From NCBI GenBank assembly GCA_037039925.1, contig JAXRKP010000695.1:110001-174000 (forward strand): a stretch of DNA of 64,000 nucleotides, given 5' to 3'. Made by a program: the position numbers and the translations under genes. The notes under the pieces were generated by a model. The model was not told where the DNA came from and made no database searches. It saw only the letters and a list, made by a program, of their open reading frames with translations. The DNA is from Doris montereyensis (taxonomy: Eukaryota > Mollusca > Gastropoda > Nudibranchia > Dorididae). Of the stretch, positions 45,873 to 60,484 are shown piece after piece; position 1 is the stretch's first letter; each line of letters opens with the position of its first letter.

Positions 45873-46995
45873 TCCGGTGTATGGGTTCAAATGCCCAAAA
45901 TGATCTTTTTTGCCCTGTCCTGACATTTTCTGTTTCCTTTTGTGAAAGTTAAATTTCTTTGCTTCCATGCCTCTTTTATAATATCTTCTCCCCACTCTCT
46001 GAGGTCTGCATTTTGTTCTTTTTTACCTTGTGTTTTAGCATTTTGTACCGACTTAGCTATTCTATGTCATTCGTTCTGTTTAAAAGCCCAAGCCATCTCA
46101 GTTGATATATTTCTATCTTAGTTTTTATGCCATCTGTTTTGGTTTGATCTCTATTTGTTGAGTTTCCGATTTTGTCTCTTTTAGTTTTCCCTACCACTCT
46201 TCTTGATTATTTCATTTCAGATGCCTGTACTCTACTCTATTCCTATTGTCTAAGGTCCAGGTTTCGCTGCCATAGAGGAGTAGGACCATAAACTGTGCTG
46301 TACACTGCCATTTTGGTTTTTGTTGACAATTCTTGTTTACCTACAAATATCTTTCCTAGTTGGTTATATATTGCACTTGCCTTTTGGATTCTCGGGCTGA
46401 TTTCTTCTTAGTTTTCGCTCTGAGTTAAACATTACTCCTAGGATAATTGTAGCTTTAAACTTGTGCTAATTTATCCCTGTTTTAAGATTGTGTGTTTTGG
46501 CTTCTCTAGTTACTAGCATTGTTTTTGGTTTTCTTTGCATTTACTCTCATTCCTCTTTTATTTAATTCATTATTCATCATGTTGATATTCGACTGACGGT
46601 TACTTTCTGATTTTCCAAACAGAATTAAATCATCAGCAAATGAAAACATTGATACATTTACTGATTTGATTTTCCACATACCTTCATTTAGTTTCTTCAT
46701 TTTTGAGGATGTCTTTCCGACTTAATCCATAAATGTGATAAACAAAGAAGACATAGGATACAACGCTGTCTTACTCCTATATATCTACATTAAATTCTTC
46801 AGATACATTTCTAGCTACGCTCACTGCATTTGTTGGTTTATTGTAAAAACATTTCATGGCTTCTATCAAATTTATCTCTACATCGTGTTCTTTAAGGAAT
46901 TCCATAGTTCGTTCCTCCTCACAGTGTCAAATGTCTTTTCTAAGTCTATAAAACACAGGTGGAAGTCAATGTTTGTCTCAAGGAATTGTTATATT
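45873..46995 (-). mobile_element. Non-LTR retrotransposon fragment (second RT family), minus strand
   Basis: On minus from 46780: a degenerate VRQ.C..SP-type block (GIRQRC), then MKKLNEGMWKIKSVNVSMFS, the catalytic FADDLILFGKSESN (about 46600-46640), NNELNKRGMRVNAKKTK, and further down the same WTVE...WFGHV blocks as at 38350-38927. Stops and shifts show it is inactive. Confidence 0.8.
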
Positions 46996-47002
46996 ATTTG
47001 TC

Positions 47003-47078
47003 TACGGTTTCCGTAGTGGAAGTGGAACAGGTGATAATAATCACCTCCTGGCCAGGACGCTAGTCTGACACAAAATAA
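47003..47078 (-). mobile_element. SINE-2 3' fragment, minus strand
   Basis: CCGTAGTGGAAGTGGAACAG and CACCTCCTGGCCAGGACGCT with AGTCTGACAC match the 3' part of SINE-2. Confidence 0.55.
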
Positions 47079-47184
47079 TAAGCATGGCTCACAAAAAGGG
47101 GGCTGTATAATGGGGGGGGGAAGAGCTGTTTTCCTCTGCCACAGAAAGGAGAGCTAAAAAAATGCTCAAACTACAGAACAACAT

Positions 47185-48968
47185 GTTTTACTGTTATTGT
47201 TGCAGTTAGTTGTTTTACTGTTATTGTTACTGTTAGTTGTTTTACTGTTATTGTTACTGTTAGTTGTTTTACTGTTATTGTTGCAGTTGGCTGTTTTACT
47301 GTTATTGTGGCTGTTAGTTGTTTTACTGTTATTGTTGCCGTTAGTTGTTTTACTGTTCTTGTTACTGTTAGTTGTTTTACTGTTATTGTTACTGATGGTT
47401 GTTTTACTGTTATTGTTACTGTTAGTTGTTTTACTGTTATTGTTACTGTTAATTGTTTTACTGTTATTGTTACTGTTAGTTGTTTTACTGTTATTGTTAC
47501 TGTTAGTTGTTTTACTGTTATTGTTGCGGTTGCTTGTTATACTGTTATTGTTACTGATGGTTGTTTTACTGTTATTGTTACTGTTAGTTGTTTTACTGTT
47601 ATTGTTGCAGTTGGTTGTTTTACTGTTATTGTTACTGTTAGTTGTTTTACTGTTATTGTTGCGGTTTTTGTTTTACTGTTATTGTTGCTGATGGTTGTTT
47701 TACTGTTATTGTTACTGTTAGTTGTTTTACTGTTATTGTTACTGTTAGTTGTTTCATTGTTATTGTTGCAGTTAGTTGTTTTACTGTTATTGTTACTGAT
47801 GGTTGTTTTACTGTTATTGTTGCCGTTAGTTGTTTTACTGTTATTGTTGCTGTTAGTTGTTTTACTGTTATTGTTACTGTTAGTTGTTTTATTGTTATTG
47901 TTACTGTTAGTTGTTTTACTGTTATTGTTATTGTTAGTTGTTTTACTGTTATTGTTACTGTTAGTTGTTTTACTGTTATTGTTACTGATGGTTGTTATAC
48001 TGTTATTGTTACTGTTAGTTGTTTTACTGTTATTGTTACTGTTAGTTGTTTTACTGTTATTGTTACTGTTAGTTGTTTTACTGTTATTGTTACTGTTAGT
48101 TGTTTTACTGTTATTGTTGCTGTTGTTGTTATACTGTTATTGTTACTGATGGTTGTTTTACTGTTATTGTTACTGTTAGTTGTTTTACTGTTATTGTTGC
48201 ATTGTTGGTTGTTTTACTGTTATTGTTACTGTTAGTTGTTTTACTGTTATTGTTACTGTTAGTTGTTTTACTGTTATTGTTGCTGTTAGTTGTTTTACTG
48301 TTATTGTTACTGTTAGTTGTTTTACTGTTATTGTTACTGTTAGTTGTTTTACTGTTATTGTTACTGTTAGTTGTTTTACTGTTATTGTTACTGATGGTTG
48401 TTTTACTGTTATTGTTGCGGTTGCTTGTTTTACTGTTATTGTTACTGTTGGTTTGTTTTACTGTTATTGTTACTGTTAGTTGTTTTACTGTTATTGTTAC
48501 TGTTAGTTGTTTTATTGTTATTGTTTGTAGTTAGTTGTTTTACTGTTATTGTTTATTGTTTTACTGTTATTGTTGCCGTTAGTTGTTTTACTGTTATTGT
48601 TGCTGTTAGTTGTTTTACTGTTATTAGTTGTTTATTGTTACTGTTAGTTGTTGTTTTACTGTTATTGTTATTGTTAGTTGTTTTACTGTTATTGTTACTG
48701 TTAGTTGTTTTACTGTTATTGTTACTGTTAGTTGTTTTACTGTTATTGTTGCTGTTAGTTGTTTTACTGTTATTGTTACTGTTAGTTGTTTTACTATTAT
48801 TGTTACTGTTTTGTTTTTTACTGTTATTGTTACTGTTAGTTGTTTTACTGTTATTGTTACTGATAGTTGTTTTACTGTTATTGTTACCGATGGTTGTTTT
48901 ACTGTTATTGTTGCTGTTTGTTGTTTTACTGTTATTGTTACTGTTAGTTGTTATACTGTTATTGTTGC
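47185..48968. repeat. 27-bp minisatellite, about 66 copies
   Basis: Constant core TGTTTTACTGTTATTGTT, then ACTGTTAGT with ACTGATGGT, GCTGTTAGT and GCGGTTGCT variants. The period is exactly nine codons, so several plus frames are open for up to 280 codons (VLLLLLLLV or SCFTVIVTV repeats). There is no start context or family; not a gene. Confidence 0.95.
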
Positions 48969-48999
48969 TTTGGTTTGGGTTAGGGGTTTTTTTCGAGGG

Positions 49000-50105
49000 A
49001 GGGAAAAAGGGGGGGGGATCTCCGTGTCGTTGTTTTGTTTTGTTTTGTAATTTAGATTTGTTTTCTTTGTTTCGTTTTTCTTTTCTTTTTAAATTAATGA
49101 TATTAACTTGTATCCAATTTGATCACCGTGTTTCATATCTGGAACTGAGGCATTCCATAACTTAACGTATGAACGCCACATTGTCGTTCTACACGTTTCT
49201 ATTCGTACGCTGTCAACAAGACGGATGCATCTGATAAAGCGGACATAAAAATGTTTTTTCTTTGATCAAAAAGCCAAAAATGAAATAAAATAAAGTATTG
49301 ACTCACATAATATTGATGCCGTCAGCGTTCTTTGCTGTCTTGCTTAGAGAAAACGACGGACTGTTCACACTCGCATTTCCGAAGACAAAATCTATTTTTG
49401 GATTCCAGATTTTCATCCAATCAGAATAATGTTAGAATGTTAGGACTTGAACCACTTGAAGGACGGGGTGGCTGAACGCTGAACGCTGCTGTGTTCGTTT
49501 TGGAACACCGAACATTGTTATCTTCCTTCACACAGTTCATCCCGTACAAAAAGATGGTCTTAAAACCTGTACCTGAAGTAGAACGGAACTCAGAGGCTAC
49601 TACTACTACTGCAAACCAAAAAAAACTTGTTTTTGCTTTGTGTTGCAATTGTTGAACTTTCACTGCATTGCAGTATGGAGAAAAGGAAGGCAACACAAAC
49701 AGAAGACACATTTCATATTTATTATGACAGCTTTTAAAGACATGGGTTTTACATAAGTTTTAATAATCGATTTAAAAGCAGACACCCTATATTTGGTTAT
49801 TGCAATTTTCAATAGTGACAGCTCCTCACCTTTTTTTTTTAATGTACAAAGTTAGGCGCAAGTAATAATTCTCAATTCTTCTCAAACCCACAACTTTATC
49901 AAAGATGGCGATAGCAGGCTATCAAACCAATTAACTGACACACAACCTATGTGCCTATGACAACGTGTTTTACATTGAGAAAAGTCCATCAACACAGCCA
50001 TGACACAAAGTTGTGATACAGGTAATGACAGACACTAAGAGAGCGATGCAATTTTTAAAATACCAGTTTTGGTATTCTCACATAGAGATGTTCTCTGAGA
50101 TAGCC
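49000..50105. other. Unassigned stretch
   Basis: Single-copy. A 96-codon minus frame at 49421-49711 has no splice phase or homology to support it. Confidence 0.5.
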
Positions 50106-50119
50106 GTTACATTAAAGAC

Positions 50120-50596
<477 letters not shown>

Positions 50597-50729
50597 AGAG
50601 ATAGAGAGAGAGGGGGGGGGAGACTGACAAACGAACAGACACGTCGAGTGTAGAGATCAGATAGGTAGAGAGTGTGAGATACAAACGGAGAAAAGCAGAG
50701 ACAAAAGGAGAAAAGTGGGGAGAGAGACA

Positions 50730-50887
<158 letters not shown>

Positions 50888-51014
50888 CACACACAGGCGG
50901 ACAGACACAGAGATGAAATTTGTTATCTCACGTTTTTGTGAGTTTTGTTTTGTTTCTGTAGTTAATGGATAAAAATCACAACCTTCATTGTAGTGTGAAG
51001 TGACGGTCAAATCT

Positions 51015-51465
51015 TGAGCTAAAGCGTATGTTAATTTGGCCTACATAGTACAGTTCAAGAAGTTTCTACCCTTCATAACCATTATGTTGATAGGCTGCAC
51101 TATTACTATTACTATTACTGTACACAGTTTGCTCAAGCAGAGACAGAAATCCATGGACGCAGATTATAATATATTATACAACCTATTTTTCTTGCAAATT
51201 CATGCGAGACAAGCTTTATTTGTGAGCAATTGGCTGTCGTTGAATTGAGTTTGAGAACACAATTGAGTCCCAGGTTGGAGCCTCTGTGTGCAATGTTGCG
51301 TACTGCGCATACATTACACTATGGTACACGTATTATTAGCAAAGCAATTTTTTAAAAACATTTTAAACAAAAAAACAAATAAGAGAAAGAAAAAAACAAC
51401 AAAAAGCAAGCCCGGCAATTCAAACAACAAAACGTTTTTCAATTTGTAGATTTGCTAAAATCACT
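51015..51465. other. Unassigned stretch
   Basis: Single-copy; nothing recognised. Confidence 0.5.
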
Positions 51466-51469
51466 CAGG

Positions 51470-51795
51470 GGGACTTGGTATTGGAGAGGCAAGGTGTCGG
51501 CCCCTCAATCGAAAGATAGTCGGTTCGAGCCCCGCCAACGGTTGAAAAAATGTTCTCGAGTTTTTTCGAACAACATCTACACAAACCCCCCCCCCCCTGG
51601 TCCAAGTAGGTGGATCGACACGTAGTCCCATCGGGGACAGACGATAAAAAAGGAGGTCCGTGTGCAAATCACAACACTCTGAGCACGTTAAAGATCCCTG
51701 GACTGTTTACAGGGCAGTCCGGGTAAGATTACGAATCCTACCAAAAAAGCCCGAGATCACCTTAGTTGTGGATGTGGGTAAACCAGAGCAAATCA
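51470..51795 (+). mobile_element. SINE-A copy, full length, plus strand
   Basis: Head GAGAGGCAAGGTGTCGGCCC, B box CGGTTCGAGCCCC (about 51521), body GGTGGATCGACACGTAGTCC, AAAAAAGGAGGTCCGTGTGC, AGGGCAGTCCGGGTAAGATT and GAGATCACCTTAGTTGTGGA. The tail is degraded. Confidence 0.9.
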
Positions 51796-51796
51796 G

Positions 51797-52205
51797 CAGG
51801 TATTTCGATGCTTGGTAGCACAGTGTCTCTGCAGTCTTGTGTTTTTTGTAATGAAGGGTCTCACCTAGACCTCCACAGTGTATTATGGTAGGCCTCGGTC
51901 TCACCACAAAACGCGATACATCAAAAATGTCTCAAAACGAAGAACAAGTTTAAGAAATTGTGTTACTTTTCTTCTTTTTTTCTTTCTAATTTTCTTTTCA
52001 TTATTTTTTGTTGTTGTTGAGCAGATTGGAATGCGTATATTTGAGTTTTCACTTCAGCAAAGAATTGGCTGATAGGCCATTACAGTATTGTGGTTTTATT
52101 CTTAATTGTTCCTATATCTATATATCTGCGAATTCACCTGTCTATCTTTTCCCCGCTCTATTTCTATCTCTCTCATTATCTATATATCTATCTATTTTGT
52201 AGTCT
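51797..52205. other. Unassigned stretch
   Basis: T-rich single-copy DNA grading into CTAT repeats before the TA tract. Confidence 0.5.
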
Positions 52206-52208
52206 ATG

Positions 52209-52348
<140 letters not shown>

Positions 52349-52349
52349 G

Positions 52350-53338
52350 GGATTTGTTTCGTTTCTTTGAAGTAAATCCTATCCAGCATGGCGGCAATCT
52401 CAGGGAGCCTTGAGGGACCAACGATAAACTATACACAAATGTTCAAATTCAAGATTTGTTAGGTCATGATAAAGTAATGTAAGACCAGATATATTTATTC
52501 TATTAATATGAAAAGATTGAGGCTATGTCCTTTGTAATGTAACTATTTGTAACGGCTGAGAAGATTCAAAATCAACTAAACCACGAGCAAACCTCGGTAA
52601 AAAGACTAGAATTACCACGGTACCGGTACATATAACCGTGTCGTAGTATTTAGAGTGTGTAATACACACCATTGAAATCAGACTCCTCTTACTACACAGT
52701 GGGGTTGGGATGGGGGGGGGGGGGAGACTGACACTAGTGACACAAGAAGACACTGTGCAAATAATGTAATACTAGTCACTAGTGGCCCTTCTTGTGATTT
52801 GTCAAAGAGAGAGTCGTGCTTTTCAACTACATGAGTGACTCAATGGGGACGCTTTGCACATAATAATAATATACTAAAGGACTGTAGAGAGTAGAGACAA
52901 TATTATGTTAGTATAATAGTATATTACTGTTTGTACAGAAATCACGACTGAGTTCTTGCCCCCCTGCCTCTACAATTTGGGAAATGAAAACGATTTTGTC
53001 ACCTCGTGTGTGGATGTGTGTGTGCGTGTGTGTCCGTCTGTGCACACAAACTGTGTAGCTAGGGCCACCACATTTACATATTTACATACATGATCAATTA
53101 CATGTAGTGGGTTTGTTTTTTGGAGTACTTTTACACCATAACATTCACTAACTAATAAATGTACTAGTATTAATACATGTATAACTTTACCTCCATCTCT
53201 GCCTGTACTGTATGGCTGTCCGCTCTTTCAGTTCTGTCTGTCTCTCTGTATGTATGTGTAAGCGTATTATGAATTTGTTATGCACTTAAGATATGAATGT
53301 GCATGTAATTGTAAAATATGTACATATGTATGTCAGCA
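52350..53338. other. Unassigned stretch
   Basis: Single-copy DNA with a G run at about 52713 and a GT tract near 53010. No coding evidence. Confidence 0.5.
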
Positions 53339-53341
53339 TTC

Positions 53342-53451
<110 letters not shown>

Positions 53452-53678
53452 TTTGTTGTATGTATACTATAAGTATAGTATAAGTGTACATGTATGTATG
53501 TAATTATGTATGCATGTATGTATATATATGTATGTATGTACATTACACTGTGTACATATTATATATGTATGTACATTACACTATGTACATATTATGTATA
53601 CATATCTTATGTATGTGTGTATTTACAAGAATGATTTGAATGTCATATAATATATGTATGCATGCATGTATATGTATG

Positions 53679-53679
<1 letters not shown>

Positions 53680-53768
<89 letters not shown>
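53680..53768. repeat. (TA)n microsatellite
   Basis: TA tract with TATG/CATG repeats on both sides. Confidence 0.95.
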
Positions 53769-53773
<5 letters not shown>

Positions 53774-54199
53774 GTGTATGCATGTTTGTAATATGTATGT
53801 ATATGGATGCATGCATGCATGTATATATGTATGAACATATGTAGGCCTATATATGTTATATGTGTATGTATGTACTTCATTTAAAGTGTTATACTTATAG
53901 TTATAATATTTAATTGCGGGTCACAGTCATACTCATAGTTTACAGGGCCCCAAATTATGATGCTCAAATGCTTATGGGATCATAACACACTGCTTAATAA
54001 AAAGGATCAAACTCAAGCAACTTCCAGAAAATGTCACCCACTGTGACACAAAATAAGGACCATCTTTTGAGAATGAGCCATGTATGTATATGTGTATATT
54101 TGTTTGTACAAATGTATGTATGTATATAACATTTATGTATCTATGTACATTACAAATATTTGTCCTGTACATGTTGTGTGTATGTATGTTCGTTCAAAT

Positions 54200-56472
54200 G
54201 TACGTATGTACATAATGTTCTAATCTAGGTATGTACAAATGTATTCTACATCTATGTGTGTATGTACAAATGTATATGTACTTCTATGTGTGTATGTTCA
54301 AATGTATATGTACATGTATGTTCTTCTTCAAATTCTTCTTCTTCTTGTGTGTATGTACAAATGTATATGTACATGTATGTGTATGTACAAATGTATATGT
54401 ACTTCTATCTTGTATGTACAAATGTATATGTGTACACATGTATGTGTGTATCTTCAAATGTATATGTACTTCTATGTGTGTATGTACAAATGTATGTATG
54501 TACATATGTATAACATGTATTTTCTTTTACATAATGTATGTATCTAGGTATGGACAAATGTATGTCTTGTACATGTATGTGTGTATGTATGTCTTACAAA
54601 TGTGTGTGTATGTATGTATGTACAAATGTGTGTATGTATGTATGTACAAATGTGTGTATGTATGTATTACAAATGTGTGTATGTATGTATGTACAAATGT
54701 GTGTATGTATGTATGTATGTGTGTATGTATGTATGTACAAATGTGTTTATGTATGCATTTACATGTATGTGTGTGTGTATGTATGTACAAATGTGTGTAT
54801 GTATGTATGTGTGTATGTATGTATGTACAAATGTGTATGTATGCATGTGGATGTATGTATGTGTGTATGTATGTATGTACAAATGTGTGTATGTATGTAC
54901 ATGTATGGATGTGTGTATGCATGTACATGTATGTGTGTATGTATGTATGTACAAATGTGTGTATGTATGTATGTATGTATGTGTGTATGTATGTACAAAT
55001 GTGTGTATGTATGTATGTACAAATGTGTGTATGTATGTATGTATGTATGTATGTACATGTACAAATGTGTGTATGTATGTATGTACATAAATGTGTGTAT
55101 GTATGCATGTACAAATGTGTGTATGTATGTAGTACAATGTGTATGTATGTATGTACAAATGTGTGTATGTATGCATGTACAAATGTGTGTATGTATGTAT
55201 GTGTACAAATGTGTGTATGTGTGTATGTATGTACATGTATGTATGTGTGTATGTATGTATGTATGTACAAATGTATGTATGTATGTATGTACAAATGTGT
55301 GTATGTATGTATGTACATAATGTGTGTATGTATGTATGTACAAATGTATGTATGTACAAATGTGTGTATGTATGTATGTACATGTGTGTATGTATGTATG
55401 TACAAATGTGTGTATGTATGCATGTACAAATGTGTGTATGTATGTATGTATAAATGTATGTATGTATGTATGTATGTACAAATGTATGTATGTATGTATG
55501 TACAAATGTATGTATGTATGTATGTATGTATGTGTGTGTGTATGTATGTATGTACAATGTATGTGTATGTATGTATGTGTGTATGTGTGTATGTATGTAT
55601 GTACATGTATGTGTATGTATGTATGTATGTATGTGTGTATGTATGTATGTATGTGTGTGTATGTATGTATGTATGTATGTGTGTATGTATGTATGTATGT
55701 ATGCATGTATGTATGTATGTACAAATGTGTGTATGTATGTATGTATGTATGTATGTATGTATGTATGTACAAAATGTGTGTATGTATGTATGTATGTGTG
55801 TATGTATGTATGTACATAATATATGTGTATGTATGTATGTATGTATGTATGTATGTATGTATGTACAAATGTGTATGTATGTATGTAAATATGTGTATGT
55901 ATGTAGTATGTATGTATGTATGTACAAATGTATGTATGTATGTATGTATGTATGTATGTATGTATGTATGTATGTATGTGTGTATGTATGTATGTATGTA
56001 CAAATATGTGTATGTATGTATGTACATAATGTGTGTATGTATGTATGTATGTATGTATGTATGTATGTATGTGTGTATGTATGTATGTATGTATGTATGT
56101 ATGTGTGTATGTATGTATGTAAATGTGTGTATGTATGTATGTACAAATGTATGTATGTATGTATGTATGTGTGTATGTATGTATGTACAAATGTGTGTAT
56201 GTATGTATGTATGTATGTATGTATGTATGTATGTACAAATGTATGTATGTATGTATGTATGTGTGTATGTATGTATGTGTAATGTATGTATGTATGTATG
56301 TACAAATGTGTGTATGTATGTATGTATGTATGTGTGTATGTATGTATGTATGTATGTATGTATGTATGTACATGTATGTATGTATGTATGTATGTACATG
56401 TATGTATGTATGTATGTATGTACAAATGTATGTATGTATGTATGTATGTATGTATGTATGTATGTATGTATG

Positions 56473-56503
<31 letters not shown>

Positions 56504-56604
56504 TGTATGTATGTATGTATGTACAAATGTATGTATGTATGTATGTATGTACAAAATGTATGTATGTATGTATATGTATGTATGTGTGTATGTATGTATG
56601 TATG

Positions 56605-56635
<31 letters not shown>

Positions 56636-58250
56636 TGTATGTATGTATGTATGTATGTACAAATGTGTGTATGTATGTATGTACAAATGTGTGTATGTAT
56701 GTATGTACAAATGTGTGTATGTATGTATGTACAAATGTATGTATGTATGTATGTATGTACAAATGTGTATGTATGTATGTATGTACAAATGTATGTATGT
56801 ATGTATGTACAAATGTGTGTATGTATGTATGTACAAATGTGTATGTATGTATGTACAAATGTGTGTATGTATGTATGTACAAATGTGTGTATGTATGTAT
56901 GTACAATGTATGTATGTATGTATGTATGTACAAATGTGTGTGTGTATGTATGTACAAATGTGTGTATGTATGTATGTACAAATGTGTGTATGTATGTATG
57001 TACAAATGTGTGTATGTATGTATGTACAAATGTGTGTATGTATGTATGTACAAATGTGTGTATGTATGTATGTACATGTGTGTATGTATGTATGTACAAA
57101 TGTATGTATGTATGTATGTACAAATATGTGTATGTATGTATGTACAAATGTGTGTATGTATGTATGTATGTACAAATGTGTGTATGTATGTATGTATGTA
57201 CAAATGTGTGTATGTATGTATGTACAAATGTGTGTATGTATGTATGTACAAAATGTGTGTATGTATGTATGTATGTACAAATGTGTGTATGTATGTATGT
57301 ACAAATGTGTGTATGTATGTATGTATGTATGTATGTATGTACAAATGTGTATATGTATGTATGTACAAATGTGTGTATGTATGTATGTACAAATGTGTGT
57401 ATGTATGCATGTACAAATGTGTGTATGTATGCATGTACAAATGTGTGTATGTATGCATGTACAAATGTGTTTATGTATGCATGTACAAATGTGTGTATGT
57501 ATGCATGTACAAATGTGTGTATGTATGCATGTACAAATGTGTGTATGTATGCATGTACAAATGTGTGTATGTATGCATGTACAAATGTGTGTATGTATGT
57601 ATGTACAAATGTGTATGTATGCATGTACAAATGTGTGTATGTGTATGTATGTATGTACAAATGTATGCATGTATGTATGCACATGTGTATGTGTGTATGT
57701 ATGCATGTACAAATGTGTGTATGTATGTATGTACAAATGTGTGTATGTATGCATGTACAAATGTGTGTATGTATGCATGTACAAATGTGTGTATGTATGT
57801 ATGTACAAATGTGTGTATGTATGCATGTACAAATGTGTGTATGTATGTATGTATGTACAAATGTGTGTATGTATGCATGTACAAATGTGTATGTATGCAT
57901 GTACAAATGTGTGTATGTATGTATGTACAAATGTGTGTGTATGTATGCATGTACAAATGTGCGTATGTATGTATGTACAAATGTGTGTATGTATGCATGT
58001 ACAAATGTGTGTATGTATGCATGTACAAATGTGTGTATGTATGTATGTGTGTATGTATGCATGTACAAATGTGTGTATGTATGCATGTACAAATGTGTGT
58101 ATGTATGCATGTACATGTATAACGATAACCTGTGTATGTTTGTTTGGTTGTACAAATGTATGTAAAACATTATGTATGTACAAATGTATGTAAAACAGTA
58201 TGTATGTACAATGTATGTATGCATATATAATGCATTTATGTATGTATGTA
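54200..58250. repeat. 4-kb TATG-based satellite with TACAAATG punctuation
   Basis: (TATG)n runs are punctuated by TACAAATGTGTG or TACAAATG, giving mostly 20- to 28-bp higher-order units. The left edge (54240-54540) has longer units with ATATGTACTTCTATGTGTG. The centre (55500-56640) is mostly pure TATG. The right part (57390-58110) has many TATGCATG units. Frames of 500-1218 codons (HTYI, CMYV repeats) on both strands result from a four-base period read in three frames without stops. Confidence 0.95.
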
Positions 58251-58254
58251 TATG

Positions 58255-58685
58255 TTATAAAATATCTACAGATATATAATTCTGAGCTGGTCGATCTTTG
58301 TTCATCATATGCTCTGTTGCTAGGCTACTAAAACTAAAAGTAAAAGCAACCATATTTCGCATGCAGGTTCTAAATGATTCCAAGATCGTTTCCCCTTGGA
58401 AAATCTTTCTACCATTTTGATTAATGAAATGTGTATTTTGTTTCCCCATATTTGAATAGAATTTTCATTCACCTAAGCCATCATGTTAAACAGATTATTT
58501 TATTAAAACGTTGGACTGATATGCCTACGTGTATGGCTTCTCTCTTTCTCATCTTTTATTACTTTACTTATTTTCATATTTTTATTTCAATTTCAGTCTA
58601 GATCTGAACCTTTCATTCTCACTCATTCTTCACCCCCTCTACTACGTTTCTTTCTTATCATAGCTGTCTTTTCTTTCTTTCTTCC
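58255..58685. other. Unassigned stretch
   Basis: AT-rich; nothing recognised. Confidence 0.5.
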
Positions 58686-58689
58686 TCCT

Positions 58690-58860
58690 TTCTGTTTTCC
58701 TTCTGACATCACATTGTGTGATGCCTGAGGTAGTACTTAGAACTTAGATCTAGATTCTAAATATTTCTCTTTTTGTTGTCTGACGAGGGTTATATCTGAA
58801 ACGTCACGTGTTTGTTCTGTCTTTATTAGTGGAGTTGTCACTTATTGTCATATTTCGCCT
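58690..58860. repeat. Dispersed family F copy 2
   Basis: CCTTCTGACATCACATTGTG, TTGTTGTCTGACGAGGGTTA, ATCTGAAACGTCACGTGTTT and GTGGAGTTGTCACTTATTGT parallel 28530-28680. CTGACGA...GAAAC resembles a hammerhead core, but the other copy does not keep it. Confidence 0.65.
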
Positions 58861-58864
58861 ATGC

Positions 58865-59282
58865 TTATATATAATGTATTATTATATATAAATATAATAC
58901 AAAATGTATCTCAAAGTAAAACAAAAAAATAAATAAAAAAGTAAATAAAAAATAGAAAGAACAATTCGTGAAACAAAAACAAACATAACAAACATTGTGG
59001 AAGACAGGGAACTCTCAAACTTTATTGTCAAGACCTAAGACAGATCAATAGCATTAGCAATCATGAAATATAAAATAATTAATAATCCTGAAAATTGTCT
59101 TTCTTTTTGTTGTTCAACCTGAAGATTGCACTTCCTCGCCAGGTTACAACTACAAGAATCAGACAGGTGTAATCTTGTACGCAAATGTACAGACGACAAA
59201 TATCAGTTTATCAAACTTAAACTTAAAAAGTAACCTTAATCCTAATCCTAGTAGTAGTACATGAAAAAAAAAGAAAGTTGCA
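58865..59282. other. Unassigned A-rich stretch
   Basis: Nothing recognised. Confidence 0.5.
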
Positions 59283-59284
59283 TT

Positions 59285-59582
59285 TCGGCCCATATAGCCG
59301 GAGCTTATCCCAATTTCTGTAGTGAGCATCACAGTGTGAAGTGGAAGAGGTGATAATGATATTTAATATTAAAAATCACCTCTTACTCTTAGACATGACA
59401 TTTGTCTGACATTTTTTACTCCCAAGCTAGTACTTGTGCCATTTGCACCTGGGCCGAGTGGGAAAATGCGTGCTGAGTGTCTTAGTCTTCCCCAGGGAAC
59501 AGCGTCAGTCATAGCTTTGCTAAGATTCAAACCTGGAACCTCATGATCAAGCCTAACCATTCGGTCACCAATGCCACTCAAA
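59285..59582 (-). mobile_element. SINE-2 copy, nearly full length, minus strand
   Basis: On plus, left to right: CCAATTTCTGTAGTGAGCAT, CCCAAGCTAGTACTTGTGCC, TTTGCACCTGGGCCGAGTGG, CTTCCCCAGGGAACAGCGTC, AGATTCAAACCTGGAACCTC (B box on minus) and CCTAACCATTCGGTCACCAA (A-box region on minus). A short insertion lies at 59345-59390. Confidence 0.8.
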
Positions 59583-59584
59583 CC

Positions 59585-60025
59585 TTAACCCTAGTGTTGT
59601 AAGTAAAAATTAAAGGTAACAACAATATCACTAGTAACAGTAACACCATAGACCCACACTTTTTCAATACTACATGCCATGTACAATGTAAATGACATGT
59701 ACATTGTACACATATATTCTATGGGTAACATAGACTGACTTGGCTTAAGGTAAGGTCGTTAATGTCAATGTGACATTTAATTTACCCAGGGTCATCCAAA
59801 AATACATAACATTCTTTTCATTACATCTAAACAATTTTCATTATAACATTACTGACTAGATATGGATAGATAACATAAATATATTAATATGCATTACCAA
59901 CAGTTCAACAAGGGTACAAGGTTGATAAAATTTGCACTCACAAATAAATGGAAATACATGTAATATGCCAGTACCACTCAATAATTCACAATGCTACAAA
60001 AATAACCTGTTCGCTTGTTTGTTTC
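59585..60025. other. Unassigned stretch with a small palindromic segment
   Basis: ACAATGT and ACATTGT arms occur within 59670-59712, flanked by CCATAGACCC and TCTATGGGT; otherwise nothing recognised. Confidence 0.45.
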
Positions 60026-60029
60026 ACTG

Positions 60030-60135
60030 GAAATTACCCCACCCACCATATGCAGTGATCTTGTGGAGAACTGAGATCAAAGCTCAAGATAAGATGTGAC
60101 AGAAAGAGTGAAAGGACAGAAGTATGTCCTACCTA
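60030..60135. repeat. Dispersed family D copy 4
   Basis: ATTACCCCACCCACCATATG, CAGTGATCTTGTGGAG and AAGAGTGAAAGGACAGAAG match the other D copies. Confidence 0.6.
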
Positions 60136-60385
60136 CCACTACCAGTACCAGCAACACCCGCCACCCACCCACATATTTAGATGGAAAGATAAATACAACA
60201 TATACACATAAATATAAATTAATAAACTTTTGCATTTTCAAAAAAGTTGGTCAGTTTATCACTGAGGAATTAAAGAGCAAAGAATAAAAATTAAAATTTC
60301 CACTTCATAAACCTTAAAAAAACACACACAAAATAGAGATTTTTATCTAATGGAAATTGAAGAGACAGCATTGCAAGTTTTGTGC

Positions 60386-60387
<2 letters not shown>

Positions 60388-60468
<81 letters not shown>
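60388..60468. repeat. (TA)n microsatellite
   Basis: TA tract. Confidence 0.95.
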
Positions 60469-60471
<3 letters not shown>

Positions 60472-60484
60472 AATATATTATACA

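Noticed and set aside
47197..49165. 164-280 codon plus-strand frames of LLLLLLLV or SCFTVIVTV repeats
   Set aside because: Created by a 27-bp unit (exactly nine codons). All frames without stops in the unit stay open.
49421..49711. 96-codon minus frame as 5' exon of the hydrolase gene
   Set aside because: No splice site in a usable phase, no signal peptide and no homology recognised.
54527..58224. Open frames of 1185-1218 codons on minus and up to 932 codons on plus
   Set aside because: A four-base TATG repeat read in three frames lacks stop codons. The peptides are pure HTYI or CMYV repeats with no domain, start context or splice signal.
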